64,000 nucleotides of DNA, taken from positions 62,001 to 126,000 of the forward strand of contig JAQFVV010000989.1 of NCBI GenBank assembly GCA_028023455.1, read 5' to 3'. Below the pieces are notes generated by a model that was not told the DNA's origin, searched no databases, and worked only from the letters and a program-made list of their open reading frames with translations. The translations under genes and the position numbers were made by a program. Source of the stretch: Epiperipatus broadwayi (lineage: Eukaryota; Onychophora; Udeonychophora; Euonychophora; Peripatidae). Positions within the stretch are counted from its first letter, which is position 1; every line of letters starts with the position of its first letter. Below are positions 24,134 through 38,185 of this stretch, one piece after another.

Positions 24134-25932
24134 GAAATTGGTAAATCTAAGTAATTGAATTGTTGTTTTTTACTATTTTAAAACGCTTTTTTGAAAAAAG
24201 TATTATACATTTACCAAAAATATTTAAACCTTAATCAAGTGTAAAATTATATATATATATGCATTTCATATATAAAAAGACACACACATGCATATAATGA
24301 AAATCTGCGTGTTTTTTTTAATGTTATTGAGAATTTTTTTAAAAAGTAAACCATTAAATAAAGGATTGCGGTTTCAGAGATTTTACTTTCGTTAATAAGA
24401 TTTTAATTAGCTCAAAGTTTATATTTTCTGGATATATATATAAAAATAAAGACCTAACTAATAATTTGGCAAGAAAAAGACTTATAAGCAAGATAAATTT
24501 ACACAATGAACTAAGCAACAACTCCTTAGGAATATAACACCTCCGTCAGTGATGAAGTCCATTCCTAATGCAATGAAATTTTTGTTTTAAATAGTTAGAT
24601 GTCTATTTACTATCATATATATGATAGATATATGGGCTGGTTACCTGAAAAATAAATTCAAACATCTGAAAAAATTTTCAACATTAAACTAGTCTGTATC
24701 AAATCCATGAACTTTCAATGTAAGCTTGAAGGTTGCTGAACTAACCCTTCTCCAAAGTCCAACTATCACCATTACTTAGGTAAGATTGTTTTAGATGTTA
24801 AGATAAAGTTGGACTACAACTGAAACCAAAAATCCAAGAGATTATAAGAATTTACAAAAAGCTGGATGAGATAAGAAAGTATTCTAGAATGGTATGGAAA
24901 AACAAATTGTAATTTAAAAAAAATACAATGTTTGAAAATGATAAATGTTATATTGTATTACCATTAATTTTTAAAAGTAAATTATCTGCATTATACTCAA
25001 ATAATTATCAAAATATAATAATAAAATTTCCTTTATATTTATTCCAAAATATGGGTAAAGTCGATAATTTAATGACAAATGAAATAACAAAACAAAAAAA
25101 AAATGTAAAGGGAAAATTGATTTTAATACACTTGGATAGATGGCAGCACAATTCAAATAGATCTCGGAAATAAGTAAAATTTAAATGTTTGAAAGGTTTC
25201 AATATTTGAATGAAAATAGATTAATATTTATTTGGATTTATACAATGAGAGAACAACAAGCACTTTAAAATAAGAAAGACTTTAGGAATGTGAAAATTAG
25301 TACTTATTCAATTTATTTCTATGTATTTATATATGAGATAAGTATGTAAAAAAAATATATTATAGGTACATGATTAAAATAGATGGAAAAAGAAAATAAA
25401 TAACAGAAAGCTTTAGATACCAAAAAAAAAAAAAAGACAAAATTGAATAAGGATTTAAATTGTAATAGTTTGTGTGGAATGGAGAGGAAGAGTACAGAAT
25501 AGTGGAAGATAATCAGGATAAAGAGAATGAGAAAAAAGTAAAGTATGAAAAGGATAGAGATTTTATGAAAATGGTGAACATAAGAACAGGATAATGAGCT
25601 ATTAAATTAGTTTTATTAAAATGTAATAGGAGAAAGGAAAAAATCAGAGCTGCAAAAGTAATTGGATAAGAAGTAAAAAATAAATGAGTTAATATGGAGT
25701 TTTGAAAAGATGAAATATTTAACTTGAATATCAGGTTTCCTTAGCATATGGCTTTTGCACAAAAACTTCTAATTTTACTAATTTTATTTAAAAAATAATT
25801 TTGCATTATTTCACATCACATCTGAAGCTAATTTTTAAATGATAGCCATATGTAAAGATTGTAATGTTGTGAAGTTATTGGGGGACAAAAAAAACTTTCT
25901 GTAAAAAAAAAGTATTATAATAAGAAATGTTT

Positions 25933-26663
25933 AAATAAGCATTTATTTTTATAGCGCTCTGCTTTATAAATTGTAATACATTAAAGATCAGCCTTTTCAA
26001 GCTATTGTGCATGCGCTTTTTACAAGTGTTAATAATAAATGAATACTTTCACTCCCAACATGAGATATAGTATTTAAGAAAGAATAAAATGAATCCACTT
26101 ATTCTTTCCAACCCAAATGCTTATATATGGGCAAATCTTAAGTACTGGAAGTGAAAGTGTGAGGATAGACCACTCACTTTAAATTACTGATTACGATGTC
26201 TGAACGAATGACATCGACAAAATTATCTAGAATTTACTAAACGTCACTCTCAAGTGAAACTTAAACATATGTAAATAAGCATTTATTTTTATAGCGCTGT
26301 GCTTTATAAATTGTAATATATTAAAGATCAGCCTTTTCAAGCTATAAAAATAAATGCTTATTTACATATGTTTAAGTTTCACTTGAGAGTGACGTTTAGT
26401 AAATTCTAGATAATTTTGTCAATGTCATTCATTCAGACATCATAATCAGTAATTTAAAGTGAGTGGTCTATCCTCACACTTTCACTTCCAGTACTTAAGA
26501 TTTGCCCATATATAAGCATTTGGGTTGGAAAGAATAAGTGGATTCATTTTATTCTTCCTTAAATACTATATCTTGTGTTGGGAGTGAAAGTATTCATTTA
26601 TTAATAACACTCATAAAAAGCGCATGCACAATAGCTTAAAAAGGCTGATCTTTAATGTATTAC
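25933..26663. mobile_element. Foldback element with direct and inverted repeats and 14-bp target duplication
   Basis: The 731-bp insert is flanked by AATAAGAAATGTTT at 25919-25932 and 26664-26677. Its plan is U-V-U-V'-U'. U (about 73 bp, AAATAAGCATTTATTTTTATAGCG to CAAGCTAT) occurs at 25933 and again 340 bp later at 26273, and partly inverted at the right end. V (about 265 bp, 26006-26272) is repeated inverted at about 26346-26640. No coding capacity. The tandem-plus-inverted plan resembles terminal structures of Penelope-like elements. The strand containing CTGATTACGATGTC has a seven-pair stem but lacks a proper hammerhead core. Confidence 0.85.
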
Positions 26664-29399
26664 AATAAGAAATGTTTGTAATGTCAAATTAATTTTGATC
26701 TTTTGATCGGCTATGTTGAGAAAGTGGCTGAAATGAAGTGTGTAGAAAGTTGAGCCAATATTCAAAAGTCATACATTATTACTTTCAAAACTGCTAAAGT
26801 AATAAGTCTAATATTTGAATCAATATATTTATAAAAATAATCTCATAGTGTTGAAATAGGGAATTCACCTGCCATGATTATGATATGGGTTCCAAGTGAA
26901 AATTTTCAAGAGGTTTCATTTTTTTCTCAGTTCTCTGGGCCATAGTCAATCCAGTTAATCCAATCATTCATCATTAGCCAATAAATAAATATCTAATTGA
27001 TATCTAGCTACTCTTAAGAAGAGGATAAAACGAGTGGAAAGCCAGTCAAAATCTTACCATTTGATAATTGACAAGTCTGGTGAATGCTGTATTCTCCTTA
27101 AGTGTTTCCCAATTAATTATTTAAAAGATTACTTTTTACTTAAGTGAATAGGCTGGAAATAAATTGTACATATCTGCATTATATCAGTGCATTTTATTGC
27201 TAATACTAGAAGCCACTAATAATAGAATGTGGATATCCTAGATCCAGAAAAGAATGAGATAAAGAAAACACAAAAGAAAAATATAAAGTAAATGGAATAT
27301 TATGATAATAATATATAGGCCACAAATGTTGTTGTGTAGATCATATTCCATTCTTTTAATTTTAGTTAAAATATTGATGATCCTTATGAATCAGAATGTG
27401 TGTAGGTTTGTGGACAAGTGGGAAGTATTGCCTTATATGATTTAAATTGATGCAAAAGCTACAGGTTTTTAGGTCAATTATGAGATTATGAACATAAATT
27501 GTTTAGCTCAATAAACAGCTGGTAAATGTGGAACTGTTATGCACACCTTGACTTCATTGTGCTCTATCATGAGCATTTAATCTGAACATTCACCAATCGG
27601 TATATATTGGAATGATTTTAAGAACTGAGAATAAGAAATAATTAGTTTCCTGAACAAAATTATCCTGTTCTACATTCTATAATTTGGTCCACATCATCAA
27701 AGACTATCCTTTGATGCCAGTATATAAAAAAGATCTGCTAATTTATAAATTAATATTAGTTCATAAAAAGTCAGATTCTAGTCATCATCAGGCTTCTTTG
27801 TATTCACTGTGACAATGAGATTGTGTATTTAAACTGCATGCATATTTTTTTGTCAATCCATACAAAGTATGCAATACCTTGACATTAAGAAGTCAGCAAT
27901 GAAGTCATTTAGCAACCCATGATTTTTTAGATATGCAGTCAATATGAGTCACATGAAACTGAATTTATGACAATAGTTTTATTGGTTTTAAAAAACTGTA
28001 TTTAGAAAGCTATAGTTGGTAATTTATTTGTCTTCCACAAATGTAGGAGAATCTAAAAAAGATGGTCAAAAATGATCTATTTCATAAATTTGATTTATCA
28101 CTACATCTAAAACATTTCTCATCTAAATGATAGAAATATTTATATTTCATTTTTATAGTCATTTTTCAGTAAATTATACAACCATAATATTGACAAAAAA
28201 TGTATAAACTCTTAATTTTTATATATTCTCTTTTAAAAAACCAGTTTGATGATATTAAATTGTATATCAAAAACTTGACTATTATTTCGATTTATTTATA
28301 ATTTATCGATTGATTAAGTGTTTAAAATATTTATGTGTAAGTTTATATATGATTTTATATTTTGGATCTAGTCTCTGCAACATACCTGAATGATTATAAA
28401 ATATTTGCATCTTTAATCTATGGCAGTGTTTGATGTACTGAAATACACACAAACAGTGATTAATTAATACAAAGATTGATAGATCAGATTTATATGCTCA
28501 TTAACAATGAGTCAACCCATTTTAGAATCTCAGAAGTCACCTTAAAATGATATTCGGTACAGGAATCTTGGATCACTTCAAGAATATGCATCATGATTTG
28601 AATCTCTCATGTCTACTAAAGAAGAGTTAATCATCATTCATTTATGGGGTTAAACGATCCAACCACATAATGATCTGTCCTAAAATAGTTTATATAAATC
28701 CATTTATTTTTCAATAGAATATACTAGAAAATGTTCATTCTAAATACTATATTTTGGTCATGCAAGAATGCCAGTCTTTTGGAAGAATTAATGTTCTTAT
28801 TTTTGAAATTTTTTGGGTGTTATTAATATTTGTGAAAATGTAATAATTATTTGGTCCTGTCTCCCACTTTTTTTTTTTAATTTTTAAAATATATTTTATC
28901 TCTCAGAATAGTCAAATAAATTCAAGTTCGTCATTGTCTACTATTTTTACAGATTTGATGAGAAAATACTATGAAAAAAAAATCTTTAGTTTTACTTTAA
29001 TTATTTTATCTGATCACGTGTTTGGCAATCTTATCATCAGTAATAATAGTAACATCCTAAATGTTTTCACATCCATCAGACTTGCACAAAAAAGATCAGA
29101 CATTTTACAGAATCTTTTTTCCCAGAGAGAGAAAGAGTAGAAGAAAGGAAGTTTTTTTATGATTTTTTTTTCCCTTTAATTAAAAGGTTTGGCAAATAAT
29201 TTCTAATTCTGAGAAAATTTTTTCTTTTTTTTGCAAACAATTTTTAAATAAATCATTTCCAGAATTTTTGAATAATAGAATTGTTAGTAAATATTAGTGT
29301 GACTTTATTAAATTTTACACACCCAAAAAACATTGAGAATGATTGTTTTAATATTTTTTCAAGATATTTTGTATGTTGACGGTGAGGGATTTCCAAAAA

Positions 29400-30960
29400 G
29401 AATATATAAATTCCAAGACTTCTTTTGTGTTGGCTGTATATAATGGCTTCATAAGATTATGATAAAAACTATAAAAAAAAATTATTAGCGATGACTGACT
29501 AGCCATGAGAAACTGTCTTTTTTAAATATTTAATTCTATGGTGATTTCATAAAAAATATTTAGACTTTTAAAAAGCAAATCAAGTAATAATTCTATAGCT
29601 GTAGATATTTTCCTAAGTTTTGGAGCTTTTTATCGTTTTTATTTCTATCAGTTTGATTTAAAAAACTTTTTCTTTGTTTACTACATTTTAATAAATAAGC
29701 AAATTTATCACAATAAATACTGTTGCACCTCCCATTATTACCAAGAATAGTTACATTTAATCAAAAGAAAATGTACAGTACTTTCCTTTATCTACCTACA
29801 TAAAATTATAAATAAATTATAATATCTAGTAAAATGAAAATACACACAGCAAAAGTATTTTTTTTATTTAGCTTTATTACTGCCTAGCATACTTTCATTA
29901 ACCACTGAAATAAATTATAAGTATTATACATAGTCTATAAGTGTTATATTGTAATAATAAAAGTGAATATTTTACAATAGAATAATTCAATGGCAAAGTT
30001 AAAAAATTTTCTGACTAAAATGATAACATTAATTACTAATGATTAAATATATAGTGATATGCTCTTTATTATAAAAATTTGCTTGTCTGTACTTAGTAGG
30101 AATCGTCTTTAACAATTCCCATTTTAATATATTTTTTGTGTACTATTTTTTTTACTTAGTTGACTAATAGATTTACTAATGCAGTTTCAAACTGCAATTT
30201 TAAAACATATTCTGTACTGTTATATCAAATCAATATTGTTTTTGGTGAATGTAAAGAAACTTTTGATCCAAGTCACAAGATAGAGACTTTGGATAGATAA
30301 GAGCAGTCATTTTATCATTGTATTTAAATTTCATTATATAGGCCAATCTCAATATTATAAAATATTCATTTTTATTACTACAATTTAACACTTATAGACT
30401 ATGTATAGTACAATTTATTTCAGTTTTTAATGACAGCATGCTAAGCAATAATAAAGCTAAATATATAAAAAAATTATCGTTTCTGTGTATATTTTACTAG
30501 ATATAATTTATTAATAATCTTATGTAGGTAGATAAAATGAAGTACTGTACATTTCCTTCTCATTAAGTGTAATCAATTGTTCTTGGTAATAATGGGAGGT
30601 GTGGCCAATATTTATTGTGATAAATTTGCTTGTTTATCAATTAAACAAATAAAAAGAAACAATAAAAAGTTTTTTAATCAAACTGGCAAAAATAGACATG
30701 ATAAAAAGCTCCAAAACTCGGGAAAATATCTAGAGCTATAGAAGTATTACTTGAGTTGCTTTTTAAAAGTCTAGATATTTTTTTCATGAAATATTTATCA
30801 TAAATGAAATCACCATAGGATTAGATATTTAAAAAATGACAATTTCCCCTTGCTAGTTAATTAACTCTAATAAAATTTATTGTAGTTTTATAGGTATATC
30901 ATAATCTTATAAGCCATTTCTTATTAGGATAATGATTTATCCATATCATTATTGCTTATT
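29400..30960. mobile_element. Large foldback element, about 600-bp arms
   Basis: The left arm (about 29400-29990) and right arm (about 30340-30960) are reverse complements at many colinear blocks: GGAGCTTTTTATC-TTTT, TTATTGTGATAAATTTGC, CTTATGTAGGTAGATAAA, AGTACTGTACATTTTC, ACTTATAGACTATGTATA. They differ by scattered substitutions and small indels. The spacer of about 340 bp is unrelated AT-rich sequence. No coding potential. Confidence 0.8.
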
Positions 30961-31649
30961 ACATTTTACACTGAATTTTCCAAGAATTATATACTTTTCT
31001 AATGAATCAGATCAGTGACCACCAACGTTTTTCTACTATGAAGCATATTCAGGGATATAGATCATATGGCACAAACTTAGTTTGAAAGGAAAATTGTTAG
31101 TGGAATAATACTCAAAATATATAAAACAAAAATATTCTCACTAATTTGAAATTTTTAATGCAAAAATATTTATTAAAAACAAAGCTGCAAATATATTTTG
31201 GTTGTATTAAGCCATAATGGATACATGCAAATGTAATGAAGTTAACCAAGACACCCATGGTCATGTGACTTGACACCCAGTGAATTAGTATCATTTCAGA
31301 ATATGGCCAAAATATGGCAATTTCAACACCATTATTTGTTCTTACTTGATTTAATTTATAATAATCATTCTAATACTTGTATTCTTTTTTGAAGTTACAT
31401 ATTTTTACTACTCTGTCTATGCACTTTAATTGTGCAGGTATCAATGGGTTTAAGAAACACATCCATATTTCAAACTGTACAGCAGCAATGGAAAAAGCAC
31501 TTGAAAAAAAAATTAAAGACTTTTATATTCTTAAAAAATTAATAATGTGATCTTGATCTAATGAACTATTTAAATTTAAATTTTCTTTTTAATTGGATCT
31601 TAAACACTGCTTTAAATAATGGGAAGACTAAATGTAAATATATTTCCAA

Positions 31650-33060
31650 AAATGTCAATTTATTCTAGTGTTAATATTACTATGAGTAAATTTATAAAAT
31701 TCACTGTTTAATTTAAAACCTTTTGTATAAGTATTCATTGATAAGACTTTTGTTTTTTGGCAAATTTTTGTTTCTTTTTTCAATTTGTTATTGGATTTAA
31801 AAAAGAGAGGTGTGGAAAAAAAGGGAGAGAGATTATAACATGGGGGAAAGGAAACCTAAAATTTATCATTTACAAACTATAGATTAATTTCAAATAACCA
31901 TTTTTTTTATTTGTAATTGAAAAAAAAAAAACAATTTGGAAATTTGAATTTCTCTTCTTTTGACTTTAGAAAACTCTTTGTTCTTTTTCAAGTAAGTTTG
32001 GGATTTATATTAGTATATACTACTATGACTAAACTTATAAATTCATTGTGTAATTTAAAATCTCTTAGAATTACTTTTCAATGACAAATATTTTTGAACC
32101 AACTTTTATTTTTTATAAATTCAATGTGAATGATTTAAAAATATAAAAGTCAAAGTTGAAAAAAAAAAATAAGATTTTCTCATTACATTACAAGAAATAT
32201 ATATTTTTAATTTGTTAAACTTTTTGCTGATTTTAAGTGTTTCTAGAAACAATAGTCTTGGTTTTCATTTAAAAGTTTGTATTACTTTTAGTTTTTAATT
32301 AAAACAAAATCCAAATTAAAAAAAAAGTTTTTATATTAAGCTTTTTTTTTGCTTGTTTTTATAGCTACCCAGTTTGTTTTTATTTGAAGTATTTGATTGG
32401 ATTTGCATTGAATGTAGCTGCATCAAAGTCCACAAAATAATTACTCCCCTCCTCCATTTTCATTTTCTCTCTTTTCACTTTAAAAAAAAACAGTAAGAAA
32501 AAAGAAATTTAAACATTTTTTTTTTCATATGTCATAGCATCGGCCAGGAGGTGAACCCACAACCGTCTGCAACCAACTACTTGCTTGCAAGGTGAACTGC
32601 GATGATCTCTTGGCTAACAATGCTTGACAATTCAAACATTTTAAAAGACAAAATATGTCCAAAAAATAGATCTCTCAATTACAAATCAAAGCAAGTTGTT
32701 TAAATTAGATAATAGATACAGTTCACCCACCTCTCCTTATTTTTTTAAAAAGCCAATAAAAAAGAAATTTACAAATTTTTAATGGCATCCAAATTTTCAC
32801 CAAATCTATCAATTCCAAATTGAAAAAAGGTGTTTGAATTAGGTAACACAACACATACAATTCCTCCCTTCACTTTCTTTCCCTTTTTATTTTTTAAAAA
32901 GCCAATAGGAACAAGGCAAAATCATACAAAATTTCAAAATCAAATTTGTCAATTTAAACAGGTTGTCTGAATTAGGGAACACTACACACACCATTAACTC
33001 CTCCCTCTTTCTTCTCACTTTTTAAATGGCCAATAAGAAAACAGAAATTTACACAATTTT
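31650..33060. repeat. Degenerate tandem repeat, unit of roughly 120-150 bp
   Basis: Blocks of the type AATTAGGTAACACAACACA, CTCCCTTTCT-CACTTT, AAAAAGCCAATA and GAAATTTACACAAATTTTT recur in the same order around 32700, 32840 and 32960, with a weaker copy at 32440. A related pair of blocks (ACTATGAGTAAATTTATAAA-TTCA) occurs at 31680 and 32025. A SINE sits in the middle. No function visible. Confidence 0.6.
32516..32630 (-). repeat. SINE family 1 (Leu/Ser tRNA-like), full-length copy
   Basis: The minus strand starts GTCAAGCATTGTTAGCCAAG (A-box TTAGCCAAGAG). It has a B box GGGTTCACCTCC about 60 bases later, then CCGATGCTATGACATATG and a poly(A) tail. Flanks AAACATTTT at 32511-32519 and 32634-32642 look like a target duplication, so it was inserted by a LINE-type mechanism. 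It interrupts the tandem repeat at 31650-33060. Confidence 0.8.
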
Positions 33061-33899
33061 TTAAAGATAGAATAATAAAAATTCCAAAACAAATCAAAAA
33101 AACTTTGAAATTGTAAAAGCAAGCAATTTTATAAGCCAATATTAGATATATGGTGAAACAAGAAATCCAAAGAAATCTTGAAAACATACAATTGATATTT
33201 TTTAGAAATTGAAAAAAAAAAAAAAACTATTAAAAGTTTGTCAAAAACCTGTCAGTGAAAACTAATAGTAACAGGTTTTAGATTACATATTGAATTTATA
33301 AGTTAAGTTATAAGTGCTATTCCTATGATAAATCACCATTTTTCCAAAAAAAAAAAAAAACTTCAAATGATAGATTAGTCATACCAGTATTCTTTTATGA
33401 TATCAAAGCAGGGTTTAAAGAGTTGGATAAACGATAAAAATGGAAATATAGATATCTGTTTAGATCAGTACTAATGATATTCTGAAAATATTATTTTTAA
33501 CCATTGTTTTGAAATAAAAGTTTCTATATTATTTATATATTGAAACAGCATGATTTTAAATTTTATTGAATTGTTTGCATACTATACATGGGAAGAAAGG
33601 ATGGTCACTTCAATCCACATACACAATATATTTAGACATTGTTATCAAAATTTATTCTAAAATGTCCTAAAAAGAGAAGCTGTACTTGTTATAATTAAAA
33701 ATTATTATTAAATAACTGATTTAATAAAAACTGTGTTTTTCTTTAATAATATAAAGCAAATGTGTTTGGGAGCAATGGTAAAAGTGGCTGACTTCAAATC
33801 CTATGGCCTACAAATTGCAACAGCTGTATTCCTTCTGATTCTTGAACTTTTTTATAAACTTTTAAGCAATTAACCATTTCATTATTTATAAAGTGCTAT

Positions 33900-35900
33900 T
33901 TTTAAGTTTTTAAATATTTTGAGTCCCAGAAAATTGTTTTATTTATTTTATGCTAAGATTCTTTTAATTCCAGAAAAATGTGCAATAGTATAAAATTAGA
34001 AATGAGTTTTGCAATTAATTTATAAACAAATCATACATCCTTTGCTAATATTTTTATTTTATTTGAATTTTTGCATCAATGTTTTTTTCTGAAAAATTTC
34101 AATATTTTGACTAATGATAGCTTTTCACTGTATTTTATTATTACTCATATCCTCTCAATGAAAGCAATGATTATTCTATCATTTTGGAATGCCTTTGAGA
34201 TAATCTTTATAGATGGGATCTAGTTGCCACAAAATATCCTCTAATAAATCTTTTACAATTCATTCATTTTATACAATCAGTCGGTAAAAATATATCTTTA
34301 TAATAATAGACTCATTATCATATTTTACTAAAACAATTTGTCTTATTATTTTTTCACAATGTTTACAGAATATTATAAAGTGTTATTTTTTTTATGTTAA
34401 AACCACAGAGATTCATATTTTATTTCCAAACAAAAAATTTGGCAGAATAAACTGCTCTATAAATAATTAATTTAATTAAAGGTGTCATATCACTGTGATA
34501 AAATACTTGTTTAACTTATCAAATTCTACAGTAATCATATTGAAATCTGTGTTCCACTTCAATACCTAGTTTGCTTTTTTGCATAAAATATTACCAAGTT
34601 CGAATCCTTAAGCTGATGATTAGCCAAATTTAAAGTTGCCGAAGATTTTTCCCCCATTATTGCCATTTAAGCATGGGAATTTGAAACACTTACTATTAAA
34701 TCAAAATCTGTGAAGGTCATATTCAGTGAACTGTCTTTTAGAATAACAAGAATAACATAATCATAAGCCTACTATAAATTCTGAAGCAATGAAATTAAAT
34801 GTTTTTGCTTTTTAAAAGTTCAAATAATAAACTTCATCATGATTTTTCCTAAACACAACTCCAAAGATGACTATCATAAAAATGGAAAACTAAGTTGAAG
34901 CTGTTAATATATTTCCATTTGGCACCAGTTTTTATTGCAAATGTTTCAGAGTTTCTCTTTGCAGACTTCTCATTTTAAGATTACAAATAGTGCTTTAAAT
35001 GTATTAGGCTGGATATTTTTATTCAAATCTTAAACATTATAACAAATCATGTTGATTAGTTGAGTCAAGTGTCTTAAAGAGCATTTTATACATTTTATCT
35101 TTTTTTCATGGCACTTGTCATACATTTGGCTAACAAAAAAAGCCCATCTCTAAATTTTCTTGATTCTCTAACAGTATAATAAACCTCTCATAAACATGAT
35201 TGGAAATAAAACTATTTAATAAAATTACTGAAAGCACTTTTGAAGGTTACTATAATTAGTTAATGCAATCTTTTATACCTTTTTTCTATTTATAAATTGG
35301 AATAATAGAACCATTTTTAAAATCAGGTGGCTAATTTTGTGAGATCATGTATTTCTTTAAATTCCAAGCAAACACATAATTACCAAATTTTAAACAGTTG
35401 TCTTGCATTTTATTACCATTCACAGCCTTTGACTTTTAAGATTACAAAGAGTTGTTTTAAATTCATTAAGCTGAATATTTTTATCAAAACATAAACAAAT
35501 AAATAGTTTAATGACTCTTTAAAAGAAGTTTAAAATTTTTAAAAAGCATATCTTTGAATGATTTCATACAGTGGTAGAAGTTGTATTCAAAGTTCAAAGA
35601 TTCTTGAATTCAACTTAACCAATTACTTCCTTTGTTCAAACAGCATATTATGTCTTGAGCACAATACCATTTGACTTTTTTGTTATAATATTAAGATATT
35701 TACCAAGTCATGTGTTACTTCCCCTGCTCAAAAAAGATCTAAAGTGACTTGATAATTCTTTCGCAAATGAGATTATACACTCTTAAATGTTTTAATCTAC
35801 CAATTAGTTTTAAGCCTTTTTGTTAATCTACAAACTTCTGTCTTTGAATCCTTGTAACTGTTATAAAACCCAATTATCATTCAGTGAGAATTTTTTAGTA
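33900..35900 (-). mobile_element. Probable LINE reverse-transcriptase relic
   Basis: On the minus strand, 35340-35100 reads in shifting frames PPDFKNGSIIPIYK then SVILLNSFISNHVYERF, which fits the W-x-x-(G)-x-I-P-I-YK and IS-x-I-L/F-x-x-R motifs of non-LTR reverse transcriptases. Further on, FAIKTGAKWKYINSF could be a decayed F-x-x-x-x-GV-QG block. Stops and frameshifts are very frequent, so clade and borders are uncertain. Confidence 0.35.
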
Positions 35901-38185
35901 CATATAAAACTTATTCATATCTATAACAAACTTTGTAGGAATCCCCTGCTTCTATATTTGATATGTCAAAATACATATTGTTAATTTTAAAGTTCAACTG
36001 CTGATAAAATTTAGAATAGCAGTTTCCTCTAAATAATAAACTATAAATTGTTTGTTATTATGTATATAATAGAATATACATTTTAATGTAACTATAGGTT
36101 TAATCTCAAACTGCTGAATAAACTGTACTTATAAATGCAAGTATAATATTAACTTCTTTTAGATTCTTTCTTCGAGTTATAATATAATTTGCATGATGTT
36201 CTTTTAGAATGTCCATGTTTTCGGTCTTTTTATTTAAATTTTTATGTCTAAACAAATTTTCATGAATATCCACTTATTCATTCTAGAAAATTCAGCAATA
36301 GCAAACCATTCAATTTCACGAATGTAATATTATTATTTTCAATAATCATGAGGTAAAGTTTGCTGATTTTGCTCCAGTAAATCAAAAAATCTAAACAAAA
36401 ATTCAGTTTTTTAATGGAAATGATGTTTGAAAAGTATTCAACAAAAAATAAATGTTTTTTTTTCTGTTAAACAAAGATCTGAAAAAATGGGTACATCTAC
36501 TATAGGGGTAAAAACAATTTTTAATAACACTTACCTTTTATTGTTATATTTAAAACTTCTAAAAAAAAAATTATTAACTTAGGCTTTGGAGCAAAATCAG
36601 TATCATGCAATCTATTTTTTCACAATAATTTGATGTGGAAGATGAGTTTATCTATCAGTTACATTGTTGATCTTAAACCTTAACAGCTTTTTAGATGCAA
36701 GAGCTATTACTCTACACTCAGAAATCTTACAGGGTTTATCTCAACAGTTTTACATTACATGTATTTACATATGAAAAAATGCACTACTTGCCTTTATAAC
36801 TCCTTTTGCTTATCCATCATTATTGATAGTTCAACTAGTTCTACCATCTTAATTGTCACTCTACTAGTAGTTTATTATTATGCTATACTTTGTAGAATTT
36901 TCTATGTTCATGATAAACAAAAGCTATTTTATAGAGTCATTCATTCATAAATCATTTGTAGTGGAATTCAAATTTCTGTTTCAAAGTGGCTCATTATCGA
37001 TTGTATTTCTCCTTGCAAGAACACAACTGGAGTTTCCTAATCTAAATTTGTTTTCATCATTGCTTTTTAAAATACCAAGACTTGGTTATTCCAAAAAAAC
37101 AATTCAAAAAAGTTTAGAGTTGTAGGGTAATATATGATTCCATAAACACACAGTACCATTAGACTGAGATTGCAGTAAATAATTAATAACATGAGCACTA
37201 GTGATAACCTAGACCTATACTATTCTAAATGACTGAAATCAATAAGAGAATGAGAGAGAAAATAAATAAATAGACACAGCACCAAAAATCTCTAACTTTT
37301 GATGGCCTAATATCTTGTCTCATAAGGCTGTAGAAAATGTACTTGATTGACATTGTTTATTTAGTTATCTAATTCTCATTTTGGAAAGTAACTTTAGTGT
37401 TGGTAACTGCATTCGCCTGTATTTTCCATAAACTGAATTTTTTTCAATAATCATTTCCATACAAGCTTAAATAATTTTTCAGTTTTATAAATAGCTATCC
37501 AAATGCAGACTGAAAATAAGTAAGGAAAAATAAATATAAAATTTTTACCAAACAACATTTGGCAAGCCTAAGAAATTTTTCCTTTCTCTGTTCTTCTGTG
37601 AGGGAATGTGGGAGATCTTTTGTTAACAGTGGATCATTTTAAAATCTTTTTTTTATATTTATGTATTGAACACATACCAACACTAGAACTGGTTTTAAAA
37701 GTCAAAAAATAAAATTGTGGTCGTTATTAAATATGTTATTTAATGTTGCTTTATTTCTGCTCTAAATTATTATGTTTATTAATTTATAACTTTTCCCATG
37801 ATGAAGTGGCCTTCAAATGTAAAGTTTATTCTTCATTCCCGAGGCAATTTGAATAGTCATTCATTTATTTTTCCTCAAGAAACAAACAAATGATAAATTA
37901 ATTTTGTAAAAATATATATATATTTTTTTCAATTAATTTTTGATAAAAAATCTAACTTTTTGAACATATTTATTATTACCATTTTGTAGCTACGCTGTTA
38001 CATTTCCACTTACCAACTTCATAAAGTTTGACCCCGTATCTTCGATTATAGCCTACAGCCTTTTTTTAATCGGCAGGCATTCAGGAGGAAAAAAGATAAA
38101 CAATTAACAGATCTGTTTCTAATCCGCTGTACTGTTGGCTGCATGTGAGTTCTTTAGAAAGTTTTCCAGTATTTAATAGTAACTA

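Larger units (their letters stand above)
24160..38185. other. Intergenic region between the two aminopeptidase genes
   Basis: About 14 kb without a supportable gene. It contains the foldback elements at 25933-26663 and 29400-30960, a SINE at 32516-32630, tandem low-complexity repeats (31650-33060) and a probable LINE relic (33900-35900). I see nothing recognisable in 24160-25900, 26700-29380 and 36200-37900. The sequence at 37980-38185 is less AT-rich and probably holds the promoter and 5' UTR of the second gene, but no TATA box or initiator is clear. Confidence 0.6.

Noticed and set aside
24928-25202. Overlapping open frames of 61-81 residues on both strands
   Set aside because: AT-rich chance frames rich in Lys, Asn, Ile and Phe without any recognisable motif; frames on both strands overlap each other.
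26180-26240. Possible hammerhead in the foldback element (CTGATTA, stem CGATGTC/GACATCG)
   Set aside because: An invariant core base is changed in both arms (CTGATTA) and GAAA is absent after the stem (ACAAAATT), so it does not meet the hammerhead consensus.
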